The notes under the pieces were generated by a model. That model did not search any database. It was not told the origin of the DNA and saw nothing but the letters and a program-made list of their open reading frames with translations. From Triops longicaudatus (taxonomy: Eukaryota > Arthropoda > Branchiopoda > Notostraca > Triopsidae), in the NCBI GenBank assembly GCA_022885665.1, contig JAGQDJ010000192.1:1-64000 (forward strand): DNA of 64,000 nucleotides, read 5' to 3'. The position numbers were made by a program, and so were the translations under genes. The stretch's first letter is position 1; the number at the start of each line of letters is the position of its first letter. Below are positions 25,501 through 34,316 of the stretch, one piece after another.

Positions 25501-28102
25501 AAATACATTCTCATAAACCCAATTTGGACATATTAACTTTAGCTTGCACGGTCCAGTTCCTAATTTTTTCCTCCTTACGTTTTGCATTCTTTGCCATAAT
25601 TTTAACGATTTGACGCTCGTTATTTCCATTACTCAATTTTTTTAAAGGAAATTTTTACCCTTGTTCTACTCCAAGTTATTTGTATGCATTGCCCCCCTTG
25701 ATATTTTGAAAACAATCATTCCCATTTGGTGATTTCACTTTGAAGTATCTGAAAATGGAATTTTTTCTTTCTCTTTTCCCCTGTCTTGTGTTCCTGCGAT
25801 CTAGCGTGAAAAGGAGCGCGGCTCACACATTTCCTACATGTTCCGGTTACCTTTCGCTGCTGGGAGTATTTTCAGCGCGTCCATGTTGGACACTTTACTC
25901 TACCAAGCTTTCGTGAAAGACTACTTAATTACATTCGTGAGACTGCTCTTGGGCATCGACCAAGCACCGGGATCGGGCTTTCTCACTTCCGTACTCAACA
26001 TTCTCAATTTTCTCGTTCATTTTTTTTTCTTTCTTTTTTGCGAGGCAAAGACCTAATTTCTGGTTTTTACTCCAATTTTCTTTCTCCAGATGAAAATTAC
26101 AAAAGACGACATGTGGATTCGTACCTACGGTAGACTGTATCAGAAACTGTGCTCAACCAGTTGTGAAATTCCCATCGGGATCTACCGAACGTCCGATACT
26201 TCCAATACCGAATCTTCAAACGTAAGCCGTGGCGTTAAACTGGATGTTATTTGTTGCCAAGTGCATGGCCATTTAAACTCACACAAAATCCTCCGGATTT
26301 CGCTTTTTCTAGCATGTTGAATGTTATGAAGAATAAAATTGTCTTCCAGCATGACACACAATGTTCTAGTCTTTTACAGTTTGGACACCTTTTTGCTCCA
26401 TTTCGTAACACTTTCTTTTCTCCGGGACGTTTGAAACTTTACTTTGTGTGGGCGAAGTTCCGGTGCCTCTGGGACACTTTTCTGTGAATGCGTTTTTGTT
26501 AAGCATTTTTTTTAGTGAAAACAAAGAAACAAAGCTAACTGAGTTGTTTTTCGTGGATGCTGCAACTGTACGTTTCTTCTCTTTCCGTCTTCCCTCAAAA
26601 GTTAGCCGATGACTCGGACAAGGAAGATATGTGTACCACCGACAACCCTTATTCCGTAATTTTCCTTCTTCTATTAAATTTCTTACTTAATTGTTGACTT
26701 CAAGCGGAAGCTGATTTTTTAAGAATATGCTAATACATTCCTTTGGAAAAGCTAGGCCCGGGATGAAGCGAAAGATAACCACGGACAACTGATTGAACGA
26801 GCGGAAATAGCTAACTTGGTTCGATCACGAATGGACAGTCTCGGGATTGACAGTATCAATTACGAAGACGTGTCGGAAAAGCGAAGCTCCTTGTCATATG
26901 TTATAATCAACCCCAGCTGTGATCTCAAGCTTGAAGAAGGCGACATCATGTAAGCGCAGTTTAATACCTGATCGCTAAACAAAATGTAGTAATTTACATA
27001 AACAATCAAACAATAACGTTGCGTTGTAATTAATTATACAAAATTAACTTGTCTCATAGATTATTTTTGCTAAAAAATCTATGTTATTCTGCAACAAACT
27101 TAAATATCTATAGGAAATCTTCCTTAAAATATATCTGAATATAAACTTACTACAAATACTTAAATATAAACTTATTCCATAAATTTAGTTATTTGAAAAT
27201 ATCTACACGAAATCAGACATTAGGTAAATAGAAGGCCTACAGTTGAACTCGGATTTTGTCAACCCCGATTATGGATGTTCCCAATTATACCAACTCATTC
27301 GGCATTGCTTTTGTTACCATGCGTTTCTACGTTGATATTTTAAGTCCTTATTAATGGATAATTGGGCGAATCCAAAAATATAGCCCAACTTCCTAAATAA
27401 CCCACAACGTACCTAATTCTATTGAGCTGTGATTTAGGACGTTACAATATTTCATCAGAAATAACTGTTGTCCAAATCGCCAAGTGTCCATATTGTCCCA
27501 TGTCTCAACTTTTGCACTCTTATTCATAAGAAAACAAATTGTAACTCAATTTTTTCACTTCTTTTGTAGCTATCTCATTGGTTTTCATTTCTTTTGTAGC
27601 TACCTCATTCGCCCAAGTCCTTTTTCGGCTCAAAAGACCTTCGAGCGCCACAACAGTCGTCGTCGCTCGAACATCAACATTTGCGAGGAGCGGAGGCGCA
27701 GATCGGTCAATCGACCATCACCTCTTCCGCACAAGTCCAACTCGTTATCCTTACCAGACAGTCCCAGTACTTCACCCGGACCCAATTTGGGTGCGAATCG
27801 AGGTCGATCCCATTCTTTGCGAGTTGATGACATCCTATTACGACGGTCCAGCTCCCTGAGACAAGTAAAGAACCTTATTTTCATAAAACTATACCTGTCG
27901 TATTTGATAACATGCTTGTTAGGGTTTCGTGCCCAGAAGTACTTCGAGTGTCGAAGAAGTCAATATTTTAGTGGAACCGAACATGGGTCAGCACCGGGGT
28001 TCGATCAAGATTCCTTTGACTGGTAGCATAGGCTTGGAAGTGACTCCGCCCGAAGAGTGTGATGAGTATTCCAATGAGTCTTTGCAAGGCACTATCGTTT
28101 GA
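886..28102 (+). CDS. slo2: Slo2 (KCNT, Slack/Slick-type) potassium channel, whole gene
   Basis: Large-conductance K+ channel subunit of the plasma membrane, gated by intracellular ions through two RCK domains. Coding exons as I join them: 886-1547, 17113-17192, 17722-17821, 18377-18575, 18726-18800, 18909-18992, 19073-19167, 21405-21588, 21647-21811, 21860-22060, 22119-22336, 22412-22561, 22632-23086, 23174-23323, 23396-23543, 23609-23714, 23773-24017, 24884-25018, 25107-25218, 25805-25990, 26090-26221, 26602-26655, 26756-26949, 27600-27864, 27923-28102. All phases fit and give 1524 residues, longer than vertebrate KCNT1/2 (about 1130-1230) because of a long N-terminus and tail. Six membrane segments, pore TVGYGD near residues 462-467, RCK1 about 500-690, RCK2 about 1000-1270. 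Similarity to KCNT2 is clear from residue 205 on. The exon joins are inference, but the family call is secure. Confidence 0.96.
10371..10478. repeat. 20-bp AT minisatellite
   Basis: About 5.4 head-to-tail copies of a 20-base unit of the form AAATAAATAAAATAAAAARY. Successive copies end in GC, GT, AT and AT, with one C substitution in the fifth copy. The unit itself is a mix of TAAA and TAAAA tracts, so it probably grew from a simple tetranucleotide repeat. It lies in Slo2 intron 1. The long Phe/Tyr/Leu frames on the opposite strand are a by-product of the repeat. Confidence 0.9.
15988..16018. repeat. Short inverted repeat (hairpin) in Slo2 intron 1
   Basis: CAATGAATC and GATTCATTG pair perfectly around a 4-base TTAG loop. 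The stem extends outward with CCCA/TGGG after one unpaired base, giving about 13 base pairs. No flanking run of T or target-site duplication was seen. Confidence 0.7.
17113..21588 (+). CDS. slo2: Slo2 exons 2-8: membrane domain S1-S6 and pore
   Basis: Exon 2 (17113-17192) encodes the YYVNENTFKQRLQLYFIKNQ block that precedes S1. Exon 3 (17722-17821) carries S1 (LLTCILYIVRVVLDDD). Exon 4 (18377-18575) holds a Cys-containing S1-S2 loop and S2, ending in YLSYK. Exons 5 (18726-18800) and 6 (18909-18992) give S3 and an S4 without regular arginines (NLFIPVFLNCWLAKYALENM), typical of Slo2. Exon 7 (19073-19167) carries S5. Exon 8 (21405-21588), after a 2.2 kb intron, carries the pore helix, the TVGYGD filter and S6 (MICVALIVLPTQ). 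Every donor and acceptor is GT/AG and phases match. The weak voltage-sensor charge pattern is expected for the family. Confidence 0.95.
19168..21404 (+). other. Slo2 intron 7, 2.2 kb
   Basis: The intron lies between the S5 exon and the pore exon, from donor GTAAGT at 19168 to an acceptor ending at 21404. It is AT-rich with a TAAA run near 20717-20745 and no recognised gene. Short open frames inside it show no family similarity that I can see. Confidence 0.8.
21647..23086 (+). CDS. slo2: Slo2 exons 9-13: RCK1 domain and start of the inter-RCK linker
   Basis: Exons 21647-21811, 21860-22060, 22119-22336, 22412-22561 and 22632-23086 are separated by introns of 48-75 bp. They encode the first regulator-of-K-conductance domain: SHRAQSEKHVVVC, DFLNEFYAHP, RVIYLQGS, EACFILAARS, SWAVKDF, PENKIHVKFAEHVVCEDEF, SRGQEGQ, CSGNEIYHI, YEGKSFTYASFHSH and NPGPRHIM all have direct KCNT counterparts. 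After CFYMSITKEENSAF the sequence turns into a Thr/Ser/Glu-rich stretch (about residues 755-890) with no recognisable fold, the variable linker between RCK1 and RCK2. Confidence 0.95.
23174..23543 (+). CDS. slo2: Slo2 exons 14-15: inter-RCK linker
   Basis: Exons 23174-23323 and 23396-23543 continue the disordered linker. Exon 15 starts with SRRPSILPV, equivalent to the SRRPSIAPV motif of KCNT1, then an acidic patch (DDSEDELDDD) that corresponds to the SDQSEDE segment of vertebrate channels. These two anchors support the exon order. The rest is Ser/Thr-rich and species-specific, with possible phosphorylation sites (RRAS, RRPS) that are only inferred. Confidence 0.88.
23609..26221 (+). CDS. slo2: Slo2 exons 16-21: RCK2 domain
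   Basis: Exons 23609-23714, 23773-24017, 24884-25018, 25107-25218, 25805-25990 and 26090-26221 encode the second RCK domain: VKGFPPVSPYIGVSPTLCYL, YNFVIPLRAHFRP, LNPIVLLLERKPD, FPLVYWMLGTID, SAEEDTLAD, TIVSVQTMF, SNMRFMQFRAHDKY, FRLPFAAGSIFSASMLDTLL, MKITKDDMWIRTYGRLYQKL and EIPIGIYRT. The aspartate and histidine of the Slack sodium-coordination motif (DNKPDH) are replaced here by Glu and Val (ERKPDV, 23938-23955). Intron 17 (24018-24883) is 866 bp; the other introns here are 58-590 bp. Confidence 0.95.
26602..28102 (+). CDS. slo2: Slo2 exons 22-25: C-terminal tail
   Basis: Exon 22 (26602-26655) is a 54-bp in-frame mini-exon that could be skipped without changing phase. Exon 23 (26756-26949) encodes the conserved RAEIANLVRSRMDSLGI and YVIINPSCDLKLEEGDI blocks, equivalent to KCNT SELVKNRM and YVLINP. 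Exon 24 completes YLIRPSPF and is then very basic and Ser/Pro-rich (RRRSNIN, ERRRRSVNRPS). Exon 25 ends at TGA 28100-28102 after a GTIV C-terminus, whose last three residues T-I-V fit a class I PDZ ligand, as does the ETQL end of vertebrate Slack. Exon 24 has two equivalent acceptors (27569 or 27599). Confidence 0.88.
27551..27610 (+). repeat. 30-bp tandem duplication spanning the exon-24 splice acceptor
   Basis: Two copies of a 30-bp unit lie head to tail. Each contains CTTTTGTAG (a pyrimidine-rich tract plus AG) followed by CTATCTCATT in the first copy and CTACCTCATT in the second. The two acceptors, with AG ending at 27569 and 27599, are exactly 30 bases apart, so both keep the frame. The upstream site adds ten residues (YLIGFHFFCS) within the YLIRPSPF junction and repeats the YLI motif. 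The second copy gives the family-like junction DIMYLIR or DIIYLIR. Which site is used cannot be seen here. Confidence 0.85.
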
Positions 28103-28216
28103 TTAAGGGTATGTCCACCGTCGCCGTCCGACAGCCAAGTTTCGCAAACGCCAGTAACCTTTCCTTTGATTCGATTTGAAATCGAGCCACCACCCGAGGA
28201 CGACGACACATCCTGA
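28103..28216 (+). other. In-frame open extension after the Slo2 stop
   Basis: Directly after the TGA at 28100-28102 the same frame stays open for 37 codons to TGA 28214-28216. The composition looks coding: it contains PPSPSDSQ, TPVTFPL and EIEPPPEDDD. It could be a product of stop readthrough, of an unrecognised splice event, or a recent C-terminal truncation by a new stop or an assembly error. It may also be chance in a 3' UTR. No intron of reasonable length with good splice sites that removes the stop is evident. Confidence 0.45.
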
Positions 28217-28740
28217 CCGTTCTATGATCTCGAAACGGTTCCAACTGGCGATGGAGACGCAACTCAGTGAAGAGCGCCAATCCGTCACGGACACAGTTTT
28301 AGAGCGTTTACTATCATGCAATAACTTCCTTTGTCTGGTAAAAGAAACTCTTGCCTGGCTCATTACAGTTGAGATTTCTTTGCGAATTCTTAACAATGAA
28401 AAGAACGTGATATAAAGGAAAATAAGAGAGCAGAAAGGCACCAGTTTGATCGCTTCTGCGCCTGCTGCTGCCAGTTAACGCTTACGGACAGTTCGAAAAA
28501 CTTCAGTACAACATTTCCCCATACCCTTTACTTTTTGAGAAGTAGCTTCGATCCATTTTTGTATTGCTTTTTATCACCCTTAATTACAATACTTAATTTA
28601 TTTGAGCAGTAGTTCAGTAGACGGCACGATGAATTTGAAGAGCCACTTTCCCCTTTTCATATTTCCCGACGATTTCAGCACGAGTGACTTTACAGTCAAA
28701 GTTTAAAAAATAAGAAAAAAAATAAAAAAAGGAAGTACAG
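28217..28740 (+). other. Probable Slo2 3' UTR
   Basis: No conserved reading frame follows. An A-rich stretch at about 28700-28732 contains AATAAA at 28721-28726, a candidate polyadenylation signal for the Slo2 transcript. The true 3' end is not determinable from sequence alone. Confidence 0.4.
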
Positions 28741-29159
28741 CAGTAGAATTTAGCTAGATTTCTCTCACAGTCCTTCAAAGGCTAAACTCTCTATTTTTGC
28801 GCCAGACTAGCTTAAGCTTGAATCTCTCGTTCTGTGATGAGCGTCAATTCTGTCCAATGGAAGGTGCCCATTGTTGTGCATCGTATGCACTTGCATGCCG
28901 TAGAAAGCCAAGCCTTGATCGAAGGGCCACAACCCTTGCAGTATTTTGACATTTTATCACTCTTCAAGGATCCCATTTTTCCAAATATCATATCGTTGAT
29001 GCTTGCAAGATTTTATCTATTGTTTTATAACCCCCTTATCATGATTTTTGTTCGAATGCATGGACAAAGTTTATGCGAAAGGATGCCTATATATAAAGTT
29101 TTGACATTTTATGAAATGCCATTCACCTTGCCTGAAAGAAACTAGCTGTACATAAGGTA
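28741..29159. other. Spacer between Slo2 3' UTR and duplicated flank
   Basis: It contains a 104-codon open stretch (28834-29145, +) that begins with a non-ATG or weak start. The stretch shows no similarity I recognise and is absent from the duplicate. Nothing else is evident. Confidence 0.4.
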
Positions 29160-29790
29160 CCTTTAACGTATTTATGACACAAAATACAAAAATAACTTCT
29201 TCATAGAACAAGCCTTTCTTTTTCTAAAAAATACTAACCTGAATCATTTTTAACATAATATGAATTCTTAAACAATTGGAATGCATTTAAATTGTGAACT
29301 ACGTAATAAAATCAGGTAATCCGCAAAACAAACTTGTGTTCAGAATCTGATTATGTGTAATCACCGATTCGGAGTACACTCAATAAAAGTATAATAGCCG
29401 ACTTTGGAAATCAACACATGCTCCAGATCGAGGTGTCAACACCGGACTTGTCCCTAAGGTTTACTTGTCACTCCTGCTCGTTTAAACGTCCGTTAGCCTG
29501 TTTGGCCCACTAACTATTGTCAAGCTCGGTCTAAGCACGCAACTGATATGCCAACGAGTATGAATTTCTTTTACGCAAAAAACGTGCGAATCCAGCGAGT
29601 AGGTGAGAGTGAGGAAACATTCAATAGAATGTAGATCAGGAGCAACCACCACCGGCAGAGAATTGCCAAGACTTGGTTTTAGTGTTGAATCCCAACGTTT
29701 AAAAATTCCAGAAACTCGAAGGGTTTCACACAGAACCGGTCATGAGGGACCTCGTAAACCATAATACTGCTGTGTGTTTCTTACACTTGT
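29160..29790. repeat. Slo2 3' flank, parent copy of the duplicated segment
   Basis: This non-coding stretch aligns with 33110-33740. Shared stretches include GGCCCACTAACTATTGT, GAGCAACCACCACCGGCA and ACTGCTGTGTGTT, in the same order and orientation. It marks the downstream part of the unit that was copied along with exons 18-23. No reading frame is conserved between the two copies in my reading. Confidence 0.8.
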
Positions 29791-30662
29791 TTGTAGTTAA
29801 ATATTTTGGCCAACCGAATGATGAATTTATCTGAAAAGGGTACCTATAAAATGAACCATGATATCGAGTATGTGGAAAACACGCGAAGGATGAGTGGTAT
29901 TTTTTTTTAATATAAAGGTTTTTTTTGCATGCAAATGTTGGATGATATGCCGCTATCTCAGAGGCAGACAGATGTTCACTCCATTGACACACTGTGTCAT
30001 GAGACAAGAAACGACTCGAAGGCCTTACAATCTCTACCAAATTACGGCCCTAACGGCTAGAAAGTGCAAAATCGGCCATTAGATGCTAAAACACGGGAAG
30101 ATGCCATAAGGCTTCCCTGAAATTCCCCTAGTTCCCTTGCTGTTTCTTTGTTGATCGAAGTGAAAGGCCTGCAGTTGTTAGACTATTACTCAACGTCAGC
30201 AAAGGTGGTGGTAGCCTAAAGGGCTGGAGTGGACACTCGATAAGCTTCCCAGATAAACGACGTGAAGGTAGTGTCACTGAATACAAAACTAAAGGAGTTA
30301 TATTTTTATTCATATTTCAGTTTGCCTGCGCTGTAGTTCACATAAATTGCTTTTCTAAACTTCTCGCAAATAGTTGCTTGGACGCCCATCTGACGGCCGT
30401 TCTTTGAAGCTGCTCATCATAACCCCGCCCGACTAGTCTACACTTTGAACCCTCAGTTCTCTAAGAAATCGACTTTTTTTCGAATTGCTGCCCTGTTAGA
30501 TCATCTACAGGAATGAAGCTTAGGAAATTTTCATGAAGACAGCTAACAGGAACCTACTATACCTTACGGAAATTGACATCTGTTCGGAGTTATCTAACAG
30601 AGGTTAGAAGCATGCGTTACGATAAAGTAACAAATTCTAATAATTTTTGTTCTCTTTTACAG
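29791..30662. other. Spacer between the two Slo2-derived segments
   Basis: Unique sequence separating the parent locus from the pseudo-copy. There are stops in all frames, only short open stretches and no recognised element. The border of the duplication on the right appears to lie close to the acceptor of pseudo-exon 18', because intron 17 sequence upstream of it does not match. Confidence 0.55.
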
Positions 30663-31159
30663 TTTCGATGATTTGATTTGTGCTGAAATTAAATAGCAGA
30701 AAGCGTAGCGGTTGTTAACAAAGAGCTGTCACATTGCGCTGAGGACACGTTGGCCGATTACAACACCATCGTTTCCGTTCAAACTATGTTAAAGTAATGC
30801 CATCTCCTGGTCTGCAAATCAACTAGTTATCACGCTTCATGTGCACAGCTAACAAGTATGGCTTGTTTCGTAGATTTTTACCTTGCGTCAGGCTTATAGC
30901 CGAGCTTTCATGGCATTCGAACATTCGGTTTATGTAGTTTCGAGCATTTTGCAAATACGCTCTGCAGATGTAAAAAATGGAGAAGGTATTCTACCCCAGC
31001 AACCCCTACAACAATCGGTACGTGTCGACTATTTTGCTTTGGCTGGTAGATAAATTGCTACCCCGAAGAAATACAAATCAAGAGTCAGTAACTAAAAATC
31101 GTAGCATGCTGCTTCCATATGATCTCCATTCCACCTTTCCCTTAAACGTGAATCAAGCA

Positions 31160-31210
31160 AAAAAAAAAAAAAAAAAAAATAGAAATAATAATAAAAAATA
31201 ATAAAAAAAA
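31160..31210. repeat. Poly-A and ATAATA low-complexity run
   Basis: A run of about 23 A followed by AATAATAATAAAAAATAATAA inside intron 19' of the Slo2 pseudo-copy. The parent intron has only a 7-A run at the equivalent place, so the tract expanded after duplication. Confidence 0.8.
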
Positions 31211-31591
31211 CTCGCATACGATTTGCTTCGCCTCATTTGATTCACTTCAGCTGATAGCTAGCATTCTCAGCTTTCGCTTTGAAGTTCTTGGAACTGGAAT
31301 ACGTTACCATACTCATTTTATACATTCTTTGGCTTGCACAATCCGGTTCTCCATTTTCACCTTATTTTTGCATTATTTGCAATGATTTTAATGACGTTAC
31401 GCCCGTTATTTTCATTACTAAATTTTGGTAGGAAATTTTCATCCTTGTTTTATTCCAAGCTATTTCTTTCCATTTTTCCCTTCATATTCTGTAAGCAATT
31501 TTTTCTAGCTGTTGATTTCACTTTAAAGTGTCTCAAAACTGATTTTTTTCTTTCTCTTTCTCTTGTCGTGTCTCGTGTTCCTGCGATCTAG

Positions 31592-31777
31592 CGTGAAAAG
31601 GAGCGCGGCTCACACATCTCCTACATGTTCCGGTTGCCTTTCGCTGCCGGGATTATTTTCAGTGCGACCACGTTAGACACTTCACTCTACCAAGCCTTTG
31701 TGAAAGACTACTTAATTACATTCGTGAGACTGCTCTTGGGCATCAACCAAATACCGGGATCGGGCTTTCTCACTTCC
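31592..31777 (+). pseudogene. Intact-frame copy of Slo2 exon 20 within the pseudo-copy
   Basis: This is 186 bp, the same length as the parent exon 25805-25990, with both splice sites kept. The encoded peptide includes FRLPFAAGIIFSATTLDTSL and LLLGINQIPGSGFLTS, a few substitutions from the parent. It is the best-preserved part of the duplicate, whereas its neighbours carry stops, so a functional product is unlikely. Confidence 0.85.
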
Positions 31778-33109
31778 GTACTCGACATTCTCAATTTTCG
31801 CGCTCATTTTCTTGCTCGCAAGGCAAAGACCTAATTTCTGATTTTCACTCCAATTTTCTTATTCCAGATAAAAATTGCAAAAGACGACATGTGGATTAGT
31901 ACCTGTGGTAAACTGCAGCAAAAGCTGTATTTTACTAGTTGCGAAATTCCAATTGGGTTTATCGAACGTCCAATACTTCCAGTACTGATTCTTCTAACGT
32001 AAGAAGTGACACTAAACTGCAGACTGCTTTTTGTTAAATGCACGGCCACTTCATTCTACGCAAAACCCAGGTTTTTGCTTATATTAGCATGTTGAATGTC
32101 ACGAAGAATAAAATTGCCTCTCAGCGTGACAGAAACCATTACAGTCTTTTGCGGTTCGGACACTTTTGATCCATTTCGTAACACTTTCTTTTCTGCGGGG
32201 ATGTTTGAAACTTTACTTTTTGTGGGCGAAGTTCCGGTGCCCAGTCTGCGACATTTTTATGTGAATGTGTTTGTGCTTCACATATTTTGGTGAAAGAAAC
32301 TGATTCGTTTTTCTTGCGTCTTGCAACTCTACGTTTCTTCTTTTGCGTCTTACATCGAAAGCTAGCCGACAAACCGATGACTAGCTGACGAACCTTATTT
32401 AATTATTTCTTTCAGTCGAATTTCCTACTTAATCTTTCACTGACGGGGAAAGCTTACTTTTACCGATATGCTAATGTATTCCTTACAAAACTTTTGTATC
32501 GGGATGATGCGAGAGATAACTACGAACAACTCGAACGAGCGAGAGATCGTACGAGCCGAAATCGCTAATTTGGTTCAATCACGAATTGGGATTGACATAT
32601 CAATCACGAAGACGTGTCAGAAAAGCAAAGCTCCGTGTTGTATATTATAATCAACTCTAGCTATGATCTGAAGCTTGAAGAAAGCGACATCATGTAATCA
32701 TGTAACAATATGGACTGGTTTACTTTATTATTTTGAATAAAATTACGTAATAATACAATAATACTGCAGTAACATAAATGTATCAAAACGGTACTTTTCC
32801 CCAATATAAATTATTTATTGATTTTATTTTCTATGATTTAATTGAAGGACCAGATTTAAAATTTTCTTGACCTAGAAATTTTGTGTCTTGGTGTCATGTG
32901 AACACGTTATCCCCATAACACTGCTTAGGACTGCACTGTATTGTATATGCAAAACAAAGTCAAACTCAGTTCGTTGCTTTTTTTTTTGCAGATTTGCTCT
33001 GAGAATCAAAACTTAACTTACGCAAATGGATAAAGTTTTACAACACAAAACCGAATTCATCGGCCAATAACACACTTTTGCTAAGTTTTACCACTTATAA
33101 CGCCCGAGT

Positions 33110-33740
33110 GATATTTCTTATACGAAATTATATTTCAAAATACGAAATAACTTTTCGCTAAAACACGCCTTTCTCTTTTTTTTATTTTTATCTTAGAGCG
33201 TTTTCAAGAGTGGTTTACTACAACGGTTGCTAACTACAGTACGCCAAAAAAAGTGTTCAAAAAATGATTCTTGTGAATGTTAATTCACAGCATTGTGCAG
33301 TAAACTCAAGAACAGTATCGTAGTCGTAGCGGACTTCGGAAATCAACTTATGCTTCCAACTGAGGTTTCAAAACCGGACTCCTGCCTACGGTTTTAACTC
33401 ACTCCATCTCGTGCGAACGTTGGTTTGCTTAGTTGGCCCACTAACTATTGTTAGGCACAGTCTTAGCAAGCATTTCATTACCCAATGGGAATGGATTTCC
33501 TTTTTTCTGAAGAACGGGTGCTTCCGGTGAGTAGGCGAGATTGATACAGATTGAGGAACCATTCAAAGGAATATAGACCAAGAGCAACCACCACCGGCAC
33601 AGCGTCAAAAGGACATGGTTATTGTGCTAAGCCCCAACTTTTAAGGCAACCCAGAACCTCGAAGGCTTTCACAAGGAACTGGCCATCAAAGACCTTTTAA
33701 ACTGTAACACTGCTGTGTGTTCCTTATACTTTTCTCAAGG
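33110..33740. repeat. Second copy of the duplicated Slo2 3' flank
   Basis: Direct-orientation partner of 29160-29790, diverged by many substitutions and short indels. It follows the pseudo-exon 23' after about 400 bp of unmatched sequence, whereas in the parent locus the same two blocks are about 2.2 kb apart. The difference equals the segment with exons 24-25, missing here. Confidence 0.8.
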
Positions 33741-34235
33741 TAGTACTTACCCATCACGACCTGCTCCATAATGGCTAAGCACATGCTCGTTCTCCCGAAT
33801 GCTTTCACCTGTTTCTACCCAAAGATCCATGCTGGAAATAGTGGGTGAAGGAATTTCCCGGCCATTTCTCGATCTAACACCTTCGCAAGTACGGACAGCA
33901 TACTTCGGTACACGTGCAACATTTCAACCGGAAAATAGAGGAAAAATCCTAGACGAAAGAACTCGAAATGTGTACTTGATATAATTCCAGTTGCTTTAAA
34001 AAAAATTCATGTAATAACGTAGATCTTACCGAATGCTGGACGCAAAGGAAAACAGGACGTTAGTTATTAGTTTATCCAACAAATTATTCACTTCGACATT
34101 TTCGTTTCTAATCAAGCAGCTGCAGGTTCACCAATGCCCACAGATCTTCCTTTCAGACAACTCTCCACAATTTTCACAGCTTTTTTCCTTTCGATTCTCT
34201 TCCTAATGTCCCTTCAAGTCTGTACCTGTTGTTAA

Positions 34236-34316
34236 TTTCCGCCATTTTAGGAAAATTGGCGTCGCTAGTTTGTCATTGATGACGTCACATGTGACAATGG
34301 CGGGAAGCGGAAAAAC
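34236..34316. promoter_or_regulatory. Palindromic CRE-like element inside an imperfect inverted repeat
   Basis: A perfect CRE, TGACGTCA, sits at 34280-34287. It is flanked by TTGTCA (34270-34275) and TGACAA (34292-34297), and further out by TTCCGCCATT on the left and AATGGCGGGAA on the right, which are near-complements. The outer arms also resemble E2F-type sites. A regulatory role for CREB/ATF factors is an inference from the site only. Confidence 0.4.

Larger units (their letters stand above)
30663..32693 (+). pseudogene. Decayed duplicate of Slo2 exons 18-23
   Basis: Copies of exon 18 (30663-30793), 19 (30874-30985), 20 (31592-31777), 21 (31868-31998) and 23 (about 32505-32693) lie in the original order; exon 22 is barely recognisable. 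Intron sequence is also shared, for example CTTTGCTTTGGCTGGTAGAT in both copies of intron 19. The source is therefore genomic DNA, not a reverse-transcribed message. Damage: a 1-base and a 3-base deletion in exon 18', TAG and TAA stops in exon 19', a 1-base deletion in exon 21', and a homopolymer A run in intron 19'. Exon 20' keeps its full 186 bp and frame. Exons 24-25 are absent. Confidence 0.93.

Noticed and set aside
28834..29145. 104-codon open frame after Slo2
   Set aside because: No similarity recognised, no splice context, and the segment is missing from the duplicated copy; kept only as spacer.
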